DNA from: Flavipsychrobacter sp964461535
GTDB taxonomy: Bacteria > Bacteroidota > Bacteroidia > Chitinophagales > Chitinophagaceae
Direction: 5' to 3'
Length of the DNA: 56,614 nucleotides
Assembly (NCBI GenBank): GCA_964461535.1
Contig: CAYWUY010000010.1
Coordinates: 1-56,614 of the forward strand
Part shown: in pieces, positions 41,884 to 49,435 of the stretch
How positions within the stretch are numbered: position 1 is the stretch's first letter
Layout of the letters: each line of letters opens with the position of its first letter
The notes under the pieces: model-generated
The model's database searches: none
What the model was told of the DNA's origin: nothing
What the model saw: the letters and a program-made list of their open reading frames with translations, nothing else
Program-made: the position numbers and the translations under genes

Positions 41884-42273
41884 GTGAATAAAGCTCTTCT
41901 AGCCATATTGCTAATGCTTAGTTTATCTTATCAATTGTTTGTTAAGGTGGGCATAGTGGTTTATTATGAGCTGAATAAAGAATACATCACTGAACAATAC
42001 TGCGTTAATAAAGACAAGCCTGAAATGGACTGTTGCGGTAAATGTTATCTAAGTAAGCAGCTAAATAAAGCTGATGAGCCCCCAACTAAAGAAAATAAAT
42101 CTATACCTACTAAATGGGAATTAGGTGAGAGTATGATTTTTATAGCACCTACTCCATTAGCCACCATACCATTTATAGCAACAGAATACATAGCTTATTT
42201 AAAAGCTTCAAATGAGGCTATTCTATCTTATTCTCCTTTAGACAATATATTCCATCCACCCGGCAATTGTTAA
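41884..42273 (+). CDS. Small Cys-motif membrane protein, cassette gene 1
   Basis: A 129-aa protein with an N-terminal hydrophobic segment (LLAILLMLSLSYQLFVKVGIVVYY), then ELNKEYITEQYCVNKDKPEMDCCGKCYLSKQL with cysteines in C...CCGKC, a likely metal-binding cluster, then a variable Lys/Pro/Glu region and a closing FHPPGNC. I know this pattern (ENFCVNKDxPxxxCxGKCxLxKQL) as a Bacteroidota family without a name, usually near metal-related lipoproteins. Start GTG 41884 is very close to the promoter; ATG 41914 is possible but would remove part of the signal. The next gene starts 99 bases downstream. Confidence 0.75.
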   Translation: MNKALLAILLMLSLSYQLFVKVGIVVYYELNKEYITEQYCVNKDKPEMDCCGKCYLSKQLNKADEPPTKENKSIPTKWELGESMIFIAPTPLATIPFIATEYIAYLKASNEAILSYSPLDNIFHPPGNC

Positions 42274-42313
42274 TACCCTTCTATTTTCTTTAATACACTT
42301 CACATTCTACATT

Positions 42314-42329
42314 CTTGCAAAAATGCAAG
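42314..42329. repeat. Short palindrome upstream of the CDMCGC gene
   Basis: CTTGCA, AAAA, TGCAAG: a 6-bp inverted repeat in the 99-base gap between cassette genes 1 and 2. It could be a weak hairpin or an operator. Confidence 0.4.
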
Positions 42330-42372
42330 CTTATTATGTGTGGTGTGGTATTAACTATTTTATTGTCGTATA

Positions 42373-43278
42373 ATGAAAAAACTATTGGTTTTGTCATTAT
42401 TGACCATTAGTGTAGGCATAAAGGCCATAGCATGCGATATGTGTGGCTGTGCTACTAGTAGTCAATATTTAGGCATTCTACCCATTCATTATAAGCATTT
42501 GATTGGACTGCAGTATGCATATACCGGCTTCAGTGTATGGAATAACGCCAACCAAAAAGCATCTTATGAATGGATTAATACTACCCAAGTTTGGGGTAGA
42601 TATAGCATTAATAAATCTATACAGCTATTTGCTTTTATCCCTTACCATGTAAAAACTGGTAATGATGGTGGTCGTAGTTTCAATATCAGCGGCATAGGAG
42701 ATGCATCTATACTGGGGAATTGGACTGTAGTAAAGCAATCAAACTTTTCAGGTAAGTGGCAGCATAATCTTATGCTGGGTGGAGGTATAAAACTACCAAC
42801 CGGAAAATATACCGGTACTACAGAACTAGACAAAGCAGGCCTACCCAATATACAGGCAGGAACAGGAACCATAGATTTTATTGTCAATACTAACTACTCT
42901 ATGTGGTATAACAAATGGGGGCTCAACACTGATGTTTCTTATATGTTTACCACAGTAGGTAAGGATAGCTATAAATATGGCAATAAACTAACATCTAGCT
43001 TGCTAATTTTTAGAAATATAGAAAAAGGCAAATGGACTGTACTACCTCAACTAGGCTTAAGGTATGAATATACTTTGCACGACTACGACAACTACAATAA
43101 AAAGTGGCTTAATGAAAATAGCGGGGGGCATGTGCTATATAATTCTATTGGCATACAAACTTACTTCAACCGCTGGGGTGGCAAAGTAGTGTATAATCAG
43201 CCTATAATATCTTACTTAGGTAATGGCAGAATAGACAACCGACCTAAGATGGAGGCCGGTATATTTTTTTTACTATAA
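42373..43278 (+). CDS. Outer-membrane barrel-like protein with CDMCGC motif, cassette gene 2
   Basis: A 301-aa protein. Its signal peptide MKKLLVLSLLTISVGIKAIA is followed at once by CDMCGCATSSQYLGILPIHYKHLIGLQYAY. Three Cys in the mature N-terminus look like a metal-capturing tip. The rest alternates amphipathic strands (VWGRYSINKSIQLFAFIPYHV, WQHNLMLGGGIKLPTGKYTG, TVLPQLGLRYEYTLHDY) and ends MEAGIFFLL, as an outer-membrane beta-barrel of the transporter/phenol-degradation-like type. The family with CDxCGC next to MbnP lipoproteins recurs in Bacteroidota. Copper as ligand is an inference. Genes 2 to 6 are spaced 3-9 bases apart, so they are one operon. Confidence 0.8.
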   Translation: MKKLLVLSLLTISVGIKAIACDMCGCATSSQYLGILPIHYKHLIGLQYAYTGFSVWNNANQKASYEWINTTQVWGRYSINKSIQLFAFIPYHVKTGNDGGRSFNISGIGDASILGNWTVVKQSNFSGKWQHNLMLGGGIKLPTGKYTGTTELDKAGLPNIQAGTGTIDFIVNTNYSMWYNKWGLNTDVSYMFTTVGKDSYKYGNKLTSSLLIFRNIEKGKWTVLPQLGLRYEYTLHDYDNYNKKWLNENSGGHVLYNSIGIQTYFNRWGGKVVYNQPIISYLGNGRIDNRPKMEAGIFFLL

Positions 43279-43287
43279 TTCTATAAA

Positions 43288-43695
43288 ATGTTTAGAACTA
43301 AATATATCATTCCCATATTGGGTTTGGTGCTGGCAATGGGTATATCAGCCTGCCAAAAAAAATCTAATACTTTGGTAGATCCTGCAAAAGTTGTGGTAAC
43401 ACTAAGTAGCCCTAAAGATGGTGCATTAATAAAAAGTGGAGATACACTGCTAGTAACTGGTACAATAACATATCCTACAGAAATGCACGGGTATGAAATT
43501 AAGATTGTAGATACTGCGAAGAATATGGTAGTACATGATTATGCTGCCCATATTCATAACGACAACTACAGTATATATGATACCTGGCAGGCAACTACTA
43601 CAGATACTACTGTGTATCAACTAAATATTATTGCAACCATAGACCATAACGGCAATATATCTACCAGTACTAGCTATTTTAAATACATTCCTTAA
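43288..43695 (+). CDS. His-containing lipoprotein, DUF4625-like, cassette gene 3
   Basis: A 135-aa lipoprotein with lipobox ISAC at about residue 22. The mature part is an immunoglobulin-like sandwich: VVVTLSSPKDGALIKSGDTLLVTGTITYP, then MHGYEIKIVDTAKNMVVHDYAAHIHNDNYS, then DTTVYQLNIIATIDHNGNIS. The SPKDGxxxxxGDxxxxxG start recalls DUF4625. Five His (HG, HD, HIH, DHNG) cluster around the middle and suggest metal binding. It follows gene 2 by 9 bases and precedes the YHS gene by 9. Confidence 0.75.
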   Translation: MFRTKYIIPILGLVLAMGISACQKKSNTLVDPAKVVVTLSSPKDGALIKSGDTLLVTGTITYPTEMHGYEIKIVDTAKNMVVHDYAAHIHNDNYSIYDTWQATTTDTTVYQLNIIATIDHNGNISTSTSYFKYIP

Positions 43696-43704
43696 TTAAA
43701 CAAA

Positions 43705-43974
43705 ATGAAAAAAGTAATTTATATAATACCCATTATACTACTCACTGCGTCATGTAACAACATGCCCGACACAAGCGGTGAAATAGCCATACCAATGGAG
43801 AAAAAAACTGAGCATAAAGAAATAGACTTAAGTAAAATGGATCCTGTATGCGAAATGGAAATGGACTCTACTTGGACAGCCATAACCATTTATCAAAAAG
43901 ACACTATCCATTTTTGTAGCGATCAATGTAAAAAAGCATTTGATGCTCGTCCTGAAAAATATGCAAAAAAATAA
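43705..43974 (+). CDS. YHS-domain lipoprotein, cassette gene 4
   Basis: An 89-aa lipoprotein with signal MKKVIYIIPIILLTASC. The C-terminal ~45 residues are a YHS domain: MDPVCEMEMDSTW, then IHFCSDQCKKAFDARPEKY. The DPVC-x-M and FCSxxCKxxF cysteines are the usual YHS metal-binding set, found in copper P-type ATPases and heavy-metal proteins. Here it would sit in the periplasm. A linker with many Glu and Lys joins it to the lipid anchor. Confidence 0.87.
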   Translation: MKKVIYIIPIILLTASCNNMPDTSGEIAIPMEKKTEHKEIDLSKMDPVCEMEMDSTWTAITIYQKDTIHFCSDQCKKAFDARPEKYAKK

Positions 43975-43977
43975 CTC

Positions 43978-44166
43978 ATGAAAAAAATAGATCAACAACT
44001 GCTATATGTGTTTACAGGAATATTATTAGCTGTAATATGCTGTTCGCTAAAAGCTGCACCTGCTAAAGTGGTTATTCCCGTACTTATGCTACTAGCAGCT
44101 AGCGCCTTTATAACACAAACATTATCATTATTTATTTACTCAAAACAATTAACATCAAAAAAGTAA
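43978..44166 (+). CDS. Small two-helix membrane protein, cassette gene 5
   Basis: A 62-aa protein made almost wholly of two membrane helices, QLLYVFTGILLAVICCSLKAA and VVIPVLMLLAASAFITQTLSLFIY. It starts 3 bases after the YHS gene and stops 5 bases before the MbnP gene, which argues that it is real. A CC pair lies in the first helix. I recognise no family. Confidence 0.65.
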   Translation: MKKIDQQLLYVFTGILLAVICCSLKAAPAKVVIPVLMLLAASAFITQTLSLFIYSKQLTSKK

Positions 44167-44171
44167 CAACA

Positions 44172-44945
44172 ATGAATTTTAATATAAAAAATATAATAGC
44201 TGTCGCATTAATTTCTACAGTAGCTATAGGTTGTAAGAAAAAAGAGAATACTAGTACTACCACTGATGCCGGTAAAGGTGTTGTGCATTTAGAATTTTTC
44301 AGCATGGCTGGAAATAGTGCGTTAAACCTTAACAATCAATATTATAAAAATGAAAACGGAGATTCTTTTTTAGTAACTAAGTTCGACTATTACATCAGCA
44401 ATATTACCTTTAATGGAACTGATTCTTCATTTAAGGAAAGTGAGAGCTATCATTTATTAAAAACAAGTGATGCTAGCACTAGGCTAATAGACATTAGCTC
44501 TGTACCTGCCGGTAGTTATAACTCTATAACGCTTACAATAGGAGTAGATAGTACTCGAAACGTATCAGGCGACCAAGTGGGTGCATTAGACCCTGCCAAC
44601 GGTATGTTTTGGAGCTGGACTTCAGGCTATATAATGATGAAGTTTGAAGGAACCTCACCACAGTCGGGCAATGCTACTAAAGATGTGCAATTGCATACAG
44701 GTGGGTTTTCCGGACAGTATAATGTGCTAAAAACTGTTACCCTTAGCTTACCTAATACATTGGTGGTAAACAAAAACGATACAACACACGTACATATTAC
44801 AGCCGATGTATTACAACTCTTTAAAACCCCGAATACTATCAGTTTCGCAACTACTAATATTATACATATGCCAGGAGCTGATGCTAAAAAAATAGCAGAC
44901 AACTATGCTGATATGTTTGAAGTAATAGAGGTAGGACATGAATAG
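44172..44945 (+). CDS. MbnP-family copper-binding lipoprotein, cassette gene 6
   Basis: A 257-aa lipoprotein with lipobox TVAIGC at about residue 18-20. The domain VVHLEFFSMAGNSALNLNNQYYKNENGDSFLVTKFDYYISNITF is the MbnP signature; further blocks are YNSITLTIGVDSTRNVSGDQVGALDPANGMFWSWTSGYIMMKFEG and LHTGGFSGQYNVLKTVTLSLPN. MbnP proteins bind copper in the periplasm, through a kynurenine-modified Trp in methanotrophs, and are normally paired with a di-haem MbnH. No MbnH-type gene is here. The terminator at 44967 ends the operon. Copper binding in this protein is inferred from family. Confidence 0.87.
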   Translation: MNFNIKNIIAVALISTVAIGCKKKENTSTTTDAGKGVVHLEFFSMAGNSALNLNNQYYKNENGDSFLVTKFDYYISNITFNGTDSSFKESESYHLLKTSDASTRLIDISSVPAGSYNSITLTIGVDSTRNVSGDQVGALDPANGMFWSWTSGYIMMKFEGTSPQSGNATKDVQLHTGGFSGQYNVLKTVTLSLPNTLVVNKNDTTHVHITADVLQLFKTPNTISFATTNIIHMPGADAKKIADNYADMFEVIEVGHE

Positions 44946-44966
44946 TAAAATGCTAATATAATATGT

Positions 44967-44994
44967 AAAGCCGGAGCTCAATAACTCCGGCTTT
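44967..44994 (+). terminator. Terminator of the copper-type cassette
   Basis: AAAGCCGGAG (44967-44976), 8-base loop, CTCCGGCTTT (44985-44994), then ATA; a modest T tract. Confidence 0.75.
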
Positions 44995-45059
44995 ATAATA
45001 ATCCTAACACATTCTTTAGATAGAATACTTTAACTTCATAATCGCTAAACAAATGTCAT

Positions 45060-45431
45060 ATGAAGCAGTCTATTGGGCTAATAGTTTTATGCATAATAGC
45101 GCTAGGATGTAGAAAAAAACCTAGAGAAAAAAATGCAACTTTAGTCATATATCCACAACACCATGGAGTTGCAAGAAACCTTACTAATGCTAAAGTGTAT
45201 ATAAAATACAACAGCCCAGATGCCCCTGCAGGTAATCAGTATGACGATTCAGTTGCATGTACCATACTAAATGGTACAGTTAAAGGCAATTTTTCACAAT
45301 TATCTAATGGCGACTATTATATATATGGCACTGCATATGACACTTCAGTAAAAGAAAATGTGCACGGTGGCATGCCTTATACTATATCTTCTCAAACAGA
45401 GCAAGATGTAACACTTGCCATATCAGAATAG
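45060..45431 (+). CDS. Small hypothetical lipoprotein
   Basis: A 123-aa protein with lipobox IIALGC at about residue 17, then RKKPREKN and a small beta-rich domain (ATLVIYPQHHGVARNLTNAKVYIKYNSPDAP, GNFSQLSNGDYYIYGTAYDT, QTEQDVTLAISE) that looks like a carboxypeptidase-regulatory or transthyretin-type sandwich. It contains QHHG, which could bind metal. It stands after the cassette terminator, so it may be separately expressed, but the same orientation and the type of protein suggest a link to the cassette. Confidence 0.7.
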   Translation: MKQSIGLIVLCIIALGCRKKPREKNATLVIYPQHHGVARNLTNAKVYIKYNSPDAPAGNQYDDSVACTILNGTVKGNFSQLSNGDYYIYGTAYDTSVKENVHGGMPYTISSQTEQDVTLAISE

Positions 45432-45432
45432 C

Positions 45433-45891
45433 TTAATAATCAACAGCCACTTTTACTACTACTTTTTTTACTCTTTCTACCCTACCTGGGTTTAGGCATG
45501 GTGCATGCAAGTCTGTAGGAAAGAAAATCATAAACATACCTGCATCAAACTTAGTAAAAAAGGCAGGCTCTGATGCCACTAAAAGATAATCTTCTTTCTC
45601 GCTATACTCCATATGCATAGGCTGATTAGTTAAAATATCGTGCCCAACATGTTCACACCCTTCTACAACATATTGTATATCTATATACTTCCTATGAGCT
45701 TCCATCTTTTCAGTAGCTATGTCTAAAGTGTCATACTCTTGAATTATGGCAAACAATCTACTACCTTCTATTTCATGCTTACCCAAAGGCAAATCATGTA
45801 CAGCATTGGATCTTAAAAAATCTATTCCTTTTTTAAATCCTGGGTGTAACATCACATATTTATCTGCATTTTCTAAGCTATCTATTATCAT
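45433..45891 (-). CDS. YhcH/YjgK/YiaL-family cupin protein
   Basis: A 152-aa protein of the DUF386 family, a cupin-like beta-barrel. Motifs are EIEGSRLFAIIQEYDTL near residue 40, EAHRKYIDIQYVVEGCEHVG near 65 with the metal ligands, and FMIFFPTDLHAPCLNPG near 120. Relatives appear with sialic-acid and other sugar catabolism genes and act as sugar anomerase-like proteins. Here it is last of the folP-NUDIX-YhcH run and no sugar cluster is close, so its substrate is open. Confidence 0.9.
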   Translation of the reverse strand: MIIDSLENADKYVMLHPGFKKGIDFLRSNAVHDLPLGKHEIEGSRLFAIIQEYDTLDIATEKMEAHRKYIDIQYVVEGCEHVGHDILTNQPMHMEYSEKEDYLLVASEPAFFTKFDAGMFMIFFPTDLHAPCLNPGRVERVKKVVVKVAVDY

Positions 45892-45900
45892 ATCTGCACA

Positions 45901-46482
45901 TTAATTGTTTAGTAAACCTTTTATTTTAGTTATAACGTTTCCAAAAGTCGCATCCTTTTCTAATTCATCAAAAGATACCCATTTCATTCCGGTAGACTCA
46001 TCTGCATTGTAATCAAAACTTCCGATACCTGTATATCTAAATACATACCTCACATCTAAGTGAAAATGGCTAGGCTCTTGCTTTTTAGTATTTTCAGGTA
46101 TATGGTGCGGATCTATATCAAATGGTACAATAGTATCAGCAAGTATAGGTAAATAAAGCAATTCATCAGTAGGTATCCCCGTCTCCTCAACTGCCTCCCT
46201 TAACGAAGATGCCAACAAATCAGCGTCGGTTAATTCATAGTGCCCGCCAGGTTGCAACCACCTTTTAAGGGTTTTATGTTCTAACATCAGCATATGTTTG
46301 CCTAGTTTATCAATTATAAAAGCACTCGTAGTTATATGTGCCTCAAAGTTCTTTCTATCATATAGTTCTGAGCCAGTATACTTATTTATAAAATCATAAA
46401 ATATAGCTATACGCCCCACCTCATCAGGATATTGGGCTATATAGCTATCATATAAAGACAACAGCTGGTCTTGACTCGTCAT
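45901..46482 (-). CDS. NUDIX hydrolase
   Basis: A 193-aa pyrophosphohydrolase. The Nudix box, GX5EX7REUXEEXGU, can be read as GGHYELTDADLLASSLREAVEETGI near residue 80. Upstream, TTSAFIIDKLGKHMLMLEHKTLKRWLQPGG gives the usual strand pair. The N-terminal ~40 residues are helical and not part of the Nudix fold. Its start is one base from the folP stop, so translation is likely coupled. The substrate cannot be told; a folate-pathway pyrophosphate such as dihydroneopterin triphosphate is tempting because of folP, but unproven. Confidence 0.88.
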   Translation of the reverse strand: MTSQDQLLSLYDSYIAQYPDEVGRIAIFYDFINKYTGSELYDRKNFEAHITTSAFIIDKLGKHMLMLEHKTLKRWLQPGGHYELTDADLLASSLREAVEETGIPTDELLYLPILADTIVPFDIDPHHIPENTKKQEPSHFHLDVRYVFRYTGIGSFDYNADESTGMKWVSFDELEKDATFGNVITKIKGLLNN

Positions 46483-46483
46483 T

Positions 46484-47326
46484 TTAATAATTGAATTGAT
46501 TGAATAGTTGTACTACTTGTTGAGCCTCTTTCACATCATGTACACGCAGAATAGCTGCACCTTGCTGAAGAGCAACAATATTAAGTGCAGTAGTTCCATT
46601 AAGCGCCTCCTCTGGCTTTATGTTTAATGTTCTACATATCAGCGATTTTCTTGATAGTCCTGCAAGAATTGGCTTATCTAAAATTGAAAATGCACTCATA
46701 TATTGCAACAGTGTAAAATTATGAGCAATGGTTTTGCCAAACCCAAACCCGGGATCTATTATAATATCTTTTATTCCGGCTTGCTCACATATCTGAATTT
46801 TATTTTTTAAATACTGTAAAACTTCTTGAAGTACGTCGTTATAAGTAGGCTGCTTTTGCATATTTTCGGGTATTCCCTGCATGTGCATGGCTACATAAGG
46901 TACACCCAGGCTAGCCACAGTGGCTATCATATCATTATCAATATCTCCCGAGCTAATGTCATTAACTATATCTGCACCTGCATTAATAGCCTTTGCAGCT
47001 GTAGTCGCATGATATGTGTCTACAGACAACCAGACATCCGGATGTTTTTGTTTTATAGCATCAATAACGGGCAATATACGTTGGCATTCAATCTCTGCAT
47101 TTATTATAGGCTCACCGGGCTTGCTACTAGCACCTCCCACATCTAATATGGTTGCCCCATCAGCTATCATTTGAGCTGCATTGTTGAGTATACCCTGCAA
47201 ATCGCTGTCTTTACCCTTATTGTAAAAACTATTAGGGGTTGCATTTAGTATACCCATTACTATGGGTCTAGATAAATCTAACAGACGACCTTTACTGCAT
47301 ATATACTGAGGACTACTTAACTGCAT
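46484..47326 (-). CDS. folP: Dihydropteroate synthase
   Basis: A 280-aa enzyme that joins p-aminobenzoate to dihydropterin pyrophosphate, the sulfonamide target of folate synthesis. Motifs are PIVMGILNATPNSFYNKGK near residue 20, ILDVGGASSKPGEP near 60 (phosphate and pterin binding), LSVDTYHATTAAKAINAGADIVNDISSG near 100, IIIDPGFGFGKTIAHNFTLL near 190 and LAGLSRKSLI near 221. FYNKGK replaces the more common FSDGGK, as in many Bacteroidota. Divergent from the DUF1599 gene, an arrangement common in the phylum. Confidence 0.95.
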   Translation of the reverse strand: MQLSSPQYICSKGRLLDLSRPIVMGILNATPNSFYNKGKDSDLQGILNNAAQMIADGATILDVGGASSKPGEPIINAEIECQRILPVIDAIKQKHPDVWLSVDTYHATTAAKAINAGADIVNDISSGDIDNDMIATVASLGVPYVAMHMQGIPENMQKQPTYNDVLQEVLQYLKNKIQICEQAGIKDIIIDPGFGFGKTIAHNFTLLQYMSAFSILDKPILAGLSRKSLICRTLNIKPEEALNGTTALNIVALQQGAAILRVHDVKEAQQVVQLFNQFNY

Positions 47327-47513
47327 AAAATAATAAGTAACTACTATAGGCTATAGACTTTACTAATAATTAGCTAAAAGAACACACAAATAGGTAATAT
47401 TTAATGACCTACTTATTATTTTAACAATAATCATTGTAAGTTTGACCATGTAAATATAGCCTATACCAACAAATTGGCTAGCTCATAAAATAGAATAGCA
47501 CTATAATAAATAT

Positions 47514-48056
47514 ATGCCGGATACTACAAGCCAGTACCAACAGGTAATAGCACAATGCAAAGACTTATATATAAAAAAAGCTACAGATTATGGAACATCA
47601 TGGCGTATATTGCGTCCTATATCCATAGTTGACCAGATATATATAAAAGCTTGGCGTATTAGACAAATACAAGAAAAAGGAATACAAAAAATAGCTGATA
47701 GCATTGAAAGCGAATTTATAGGTATTGTTAACTATGGTATAATAGCACTTATACAATTATCACTAAACGATTCCCATCCTATAGAATTAGCCCCTAACGA
47801 GGCTGCATTATGGTATGAGAAAAAAGCAAAAGTGGTGGAAGACTTAATGCACCAGAAAAATCATGACTATGGAGAAGCGTGGAGAGATATGTCGCAACAA
47901 TCTTTTGCCGATTTAATACTAGTTAAACTATTAAGAATTAAGCAAATATTATCTAATAATGGACAAACTATTGTTTCTGAAGGAATAGATGCTAACTTTA
48001 TTGACATAATTAATTATGCTGTTTTTGCTCTTATAAAAATCGAAGAGAGCAGATAA
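47514..48056 (+). CDS. DUF1599 protein with internal duplication
   Basis: A 180-aa protein. Two halves align by eye: YIKKATDYGTSWRILRPISIVDQIYIKAWRI (from residue 20) against MHQKNHDYGEAWRDMSQQSFADLILVKLLRI (from ~115), then QKIADSIESEFIGIVNYGIIALIQL against QTIVSEGIDANFIDIINYAVFALIKI. DYGxxWR and the NYxxxAL block are the family signature. DUF1599 belongs to nucleotide-modification-associated domains, but no activity is known. It is next to folP and the BT_3928 gene, a gene order conserved in Bacteroidota. Confidence 0.9.
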   Translation: MPDTTSQYQQVIAQCKDLYIKKATDYGTSWRILRPISIVDQIYIKAWRIRQIQEKGIQKIADSIESEFIGIVNYGIIALIQLSLNDSHPIELAPNEAALWYEKKAKVVEDLMHQKNHDYGEAWRDMSQQSFADLILVKLLRIKQILSNNGQTIVSEGIDANFIDIINYAVFALIKIEESR

Positions 48057-48143
48057 AACGTAAATAACAACAACCTTTTCACTTTAAACTGCATTTTAAC
48101 TAACGCATATTATCAACTTCGCCTAACGCAAAAACACTATAGA

Positions 48144-49292
48144 ATGAAATATCTGATTTGGCTACTGAGAATAGTTTTAGGAGGTTTATTTATTTTCTCC
48201 GGAGTAGTAAAAGCAAATGACCCGCTTGGTCTTACCTATAAAATGAATGAATTCTTTGATGTATTACATCTTGAATTTCTTCAAAAACATAGTTTTTTCT
48301 TTTCTGTATCTATGATTACATTCGAAATTACAGCGGGTGTAGCTATTATAGTTGGTAATGCTTTTAGATTTTGGTCAGTGCTTATGCTATTGCTTAATGC
48401 ATTTTTCACCTTCCTAACCTGGTATGCATGGAAATCTGGTAAAATTCATGAATGTGGATGTTTTGGAAACTGCTTCAAACTGGCAAATGATGTTACTTTT
48501 TATAAAGATGTAGTGCTTACTGCAATTGCCCTATTCTTATGGATTTTTAGGTATAGAGTATTCCCAATTTTTGATAAAGATGGTACGAATATGGGTATAG
48601 TAGGCGGAGCTTTTGTTATAGCTGTTGCCGGACAATGGTATACCCTACACCACCTACCTATACATGATTGTTTGCCATACAAAGTGGGTAATAATCTGTG
48701 GGAGAAAATGCAACCTGCACCAGATGCAGTGCCTGATGAATACGAAACTATACTTACCTACTCTAAAAATGGTATTAAAAAAGAATTTACCACACAAGAG
48801 TATATGGATAAGAAAATATGGGAAGATAAGGCTTGGAAGTTCGATACATCTATTACCAAATTAGTAAAAGAAGGTAAAGGGCAACCGGAAATACCTAAAG
48901 ACTTTGCGCTTACTACGCTTAAAGGTGCTGATAGTACTGAGCGTGTATTAAAAGCAGAGGGCTACACTTTCCTATGGTTTATAAGAGAGCCTGAAAAAGC
49001 TGACCTTAAAGACATGGATAAACTGCACAATATAATAGATAAAGCTAACGCCATGCATGTTAGATTTTATGTTTGTATTTCTGCAACACCTGACCAATGC
49101 AAAACCTATAAAGAAGTTTGGAACATGAAAGATGTACAGTTCTTCTTAATAGATGGCGTAGTATGTAAAACGGCCATGCGCACTAATCCTGGTTTAATGT
49201 TATTAAAAGATGGTGTAGTACAGAACAAATGGAGCTACCTAGACTATCCTAAAGATATAGTACTAGACAACGGAGTGCTAAGTATCAAATAA
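48144..49292 (+). CDS. BT_3928-family DoxX-like membrane protein with thioredoxin-like tail
   Basis: A 382-aa membrane protein. Four or five helices at the N-terminus form a DoxX/MauE-like unit: LLRIVLGGLFIFSGVVKANDPLG, SVSMITFEITAGVAIIVG, VLMLLLNAFFTFLTWYAW. A pair HECGCFGNC in the loop near residue 108 looks redox-active. After a periplasmic linker, residues ~270-380 resemble a thioredoxin fold (YTFLWFIREPEK, HVRFYVCISATPDQC, NPGLMLLKDGVVQNKWSY). The family is known in Bacteroidota only by locus name. A quinone- or disulfide-linked role is an inference. A terminator follows. Confidence 0.85.
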   Translation: MKYLIWLLRIVLGGLFIFSGVVKANDPLGLTYKMNEFFDVLHLEFLQKHSFFFSVSMITFEITAGVAIIVGNAFRFWSVLMLLLNAFFTFLTWYAWKSGKIHECGCFGNCFKLANDVTFYKDVVLTAIALFLWIFRYRVFPIFDKDGTNMGIVGGAFVIAVAGQWYTLHHLPIHDCLPYKVGNNLWEKMQPAPDAVPDEYETILTYSKNGIKKEFTTQEYMDKKIWEDKAWKFDTSITKLVKEGKGQPEIPKDFALTTLKGADSTERVLKAEGYTFLWFIREPEKADLKDMDKLHNIIDKANAMHVRFYVCISATPDQCKTYKEVWNMKDVQFFLIDGVVCKTAMRTNPGLMLLKDGVVQNKWSYLDYPKDIVLDNGVLSIK

Positions 49293-49307
49293 GCAAAGTA
49301 TTTTATT

Positions 49308-49340
49308 ACAAATAAGAGCCGATTTTCGGCTCTTATTTGT
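49308..49340 (+). terminator. Terminator after the BT_3928 gene
   Basis: ACAAATAAGAGCCGA (49308-49322), three-base loop, perfect complement 49326-49340; the stem itself ends in a T-rich arm. Confidence 0.8.
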
Positions 49341-49435
49341 TTATACAACATTAGTTATTAAAATCTCTAAATTGGTATAGTCGATATTGTTTTACGGTTT
49401 TCCTACTTACCTTTACATCCTTATACTAATCAACA

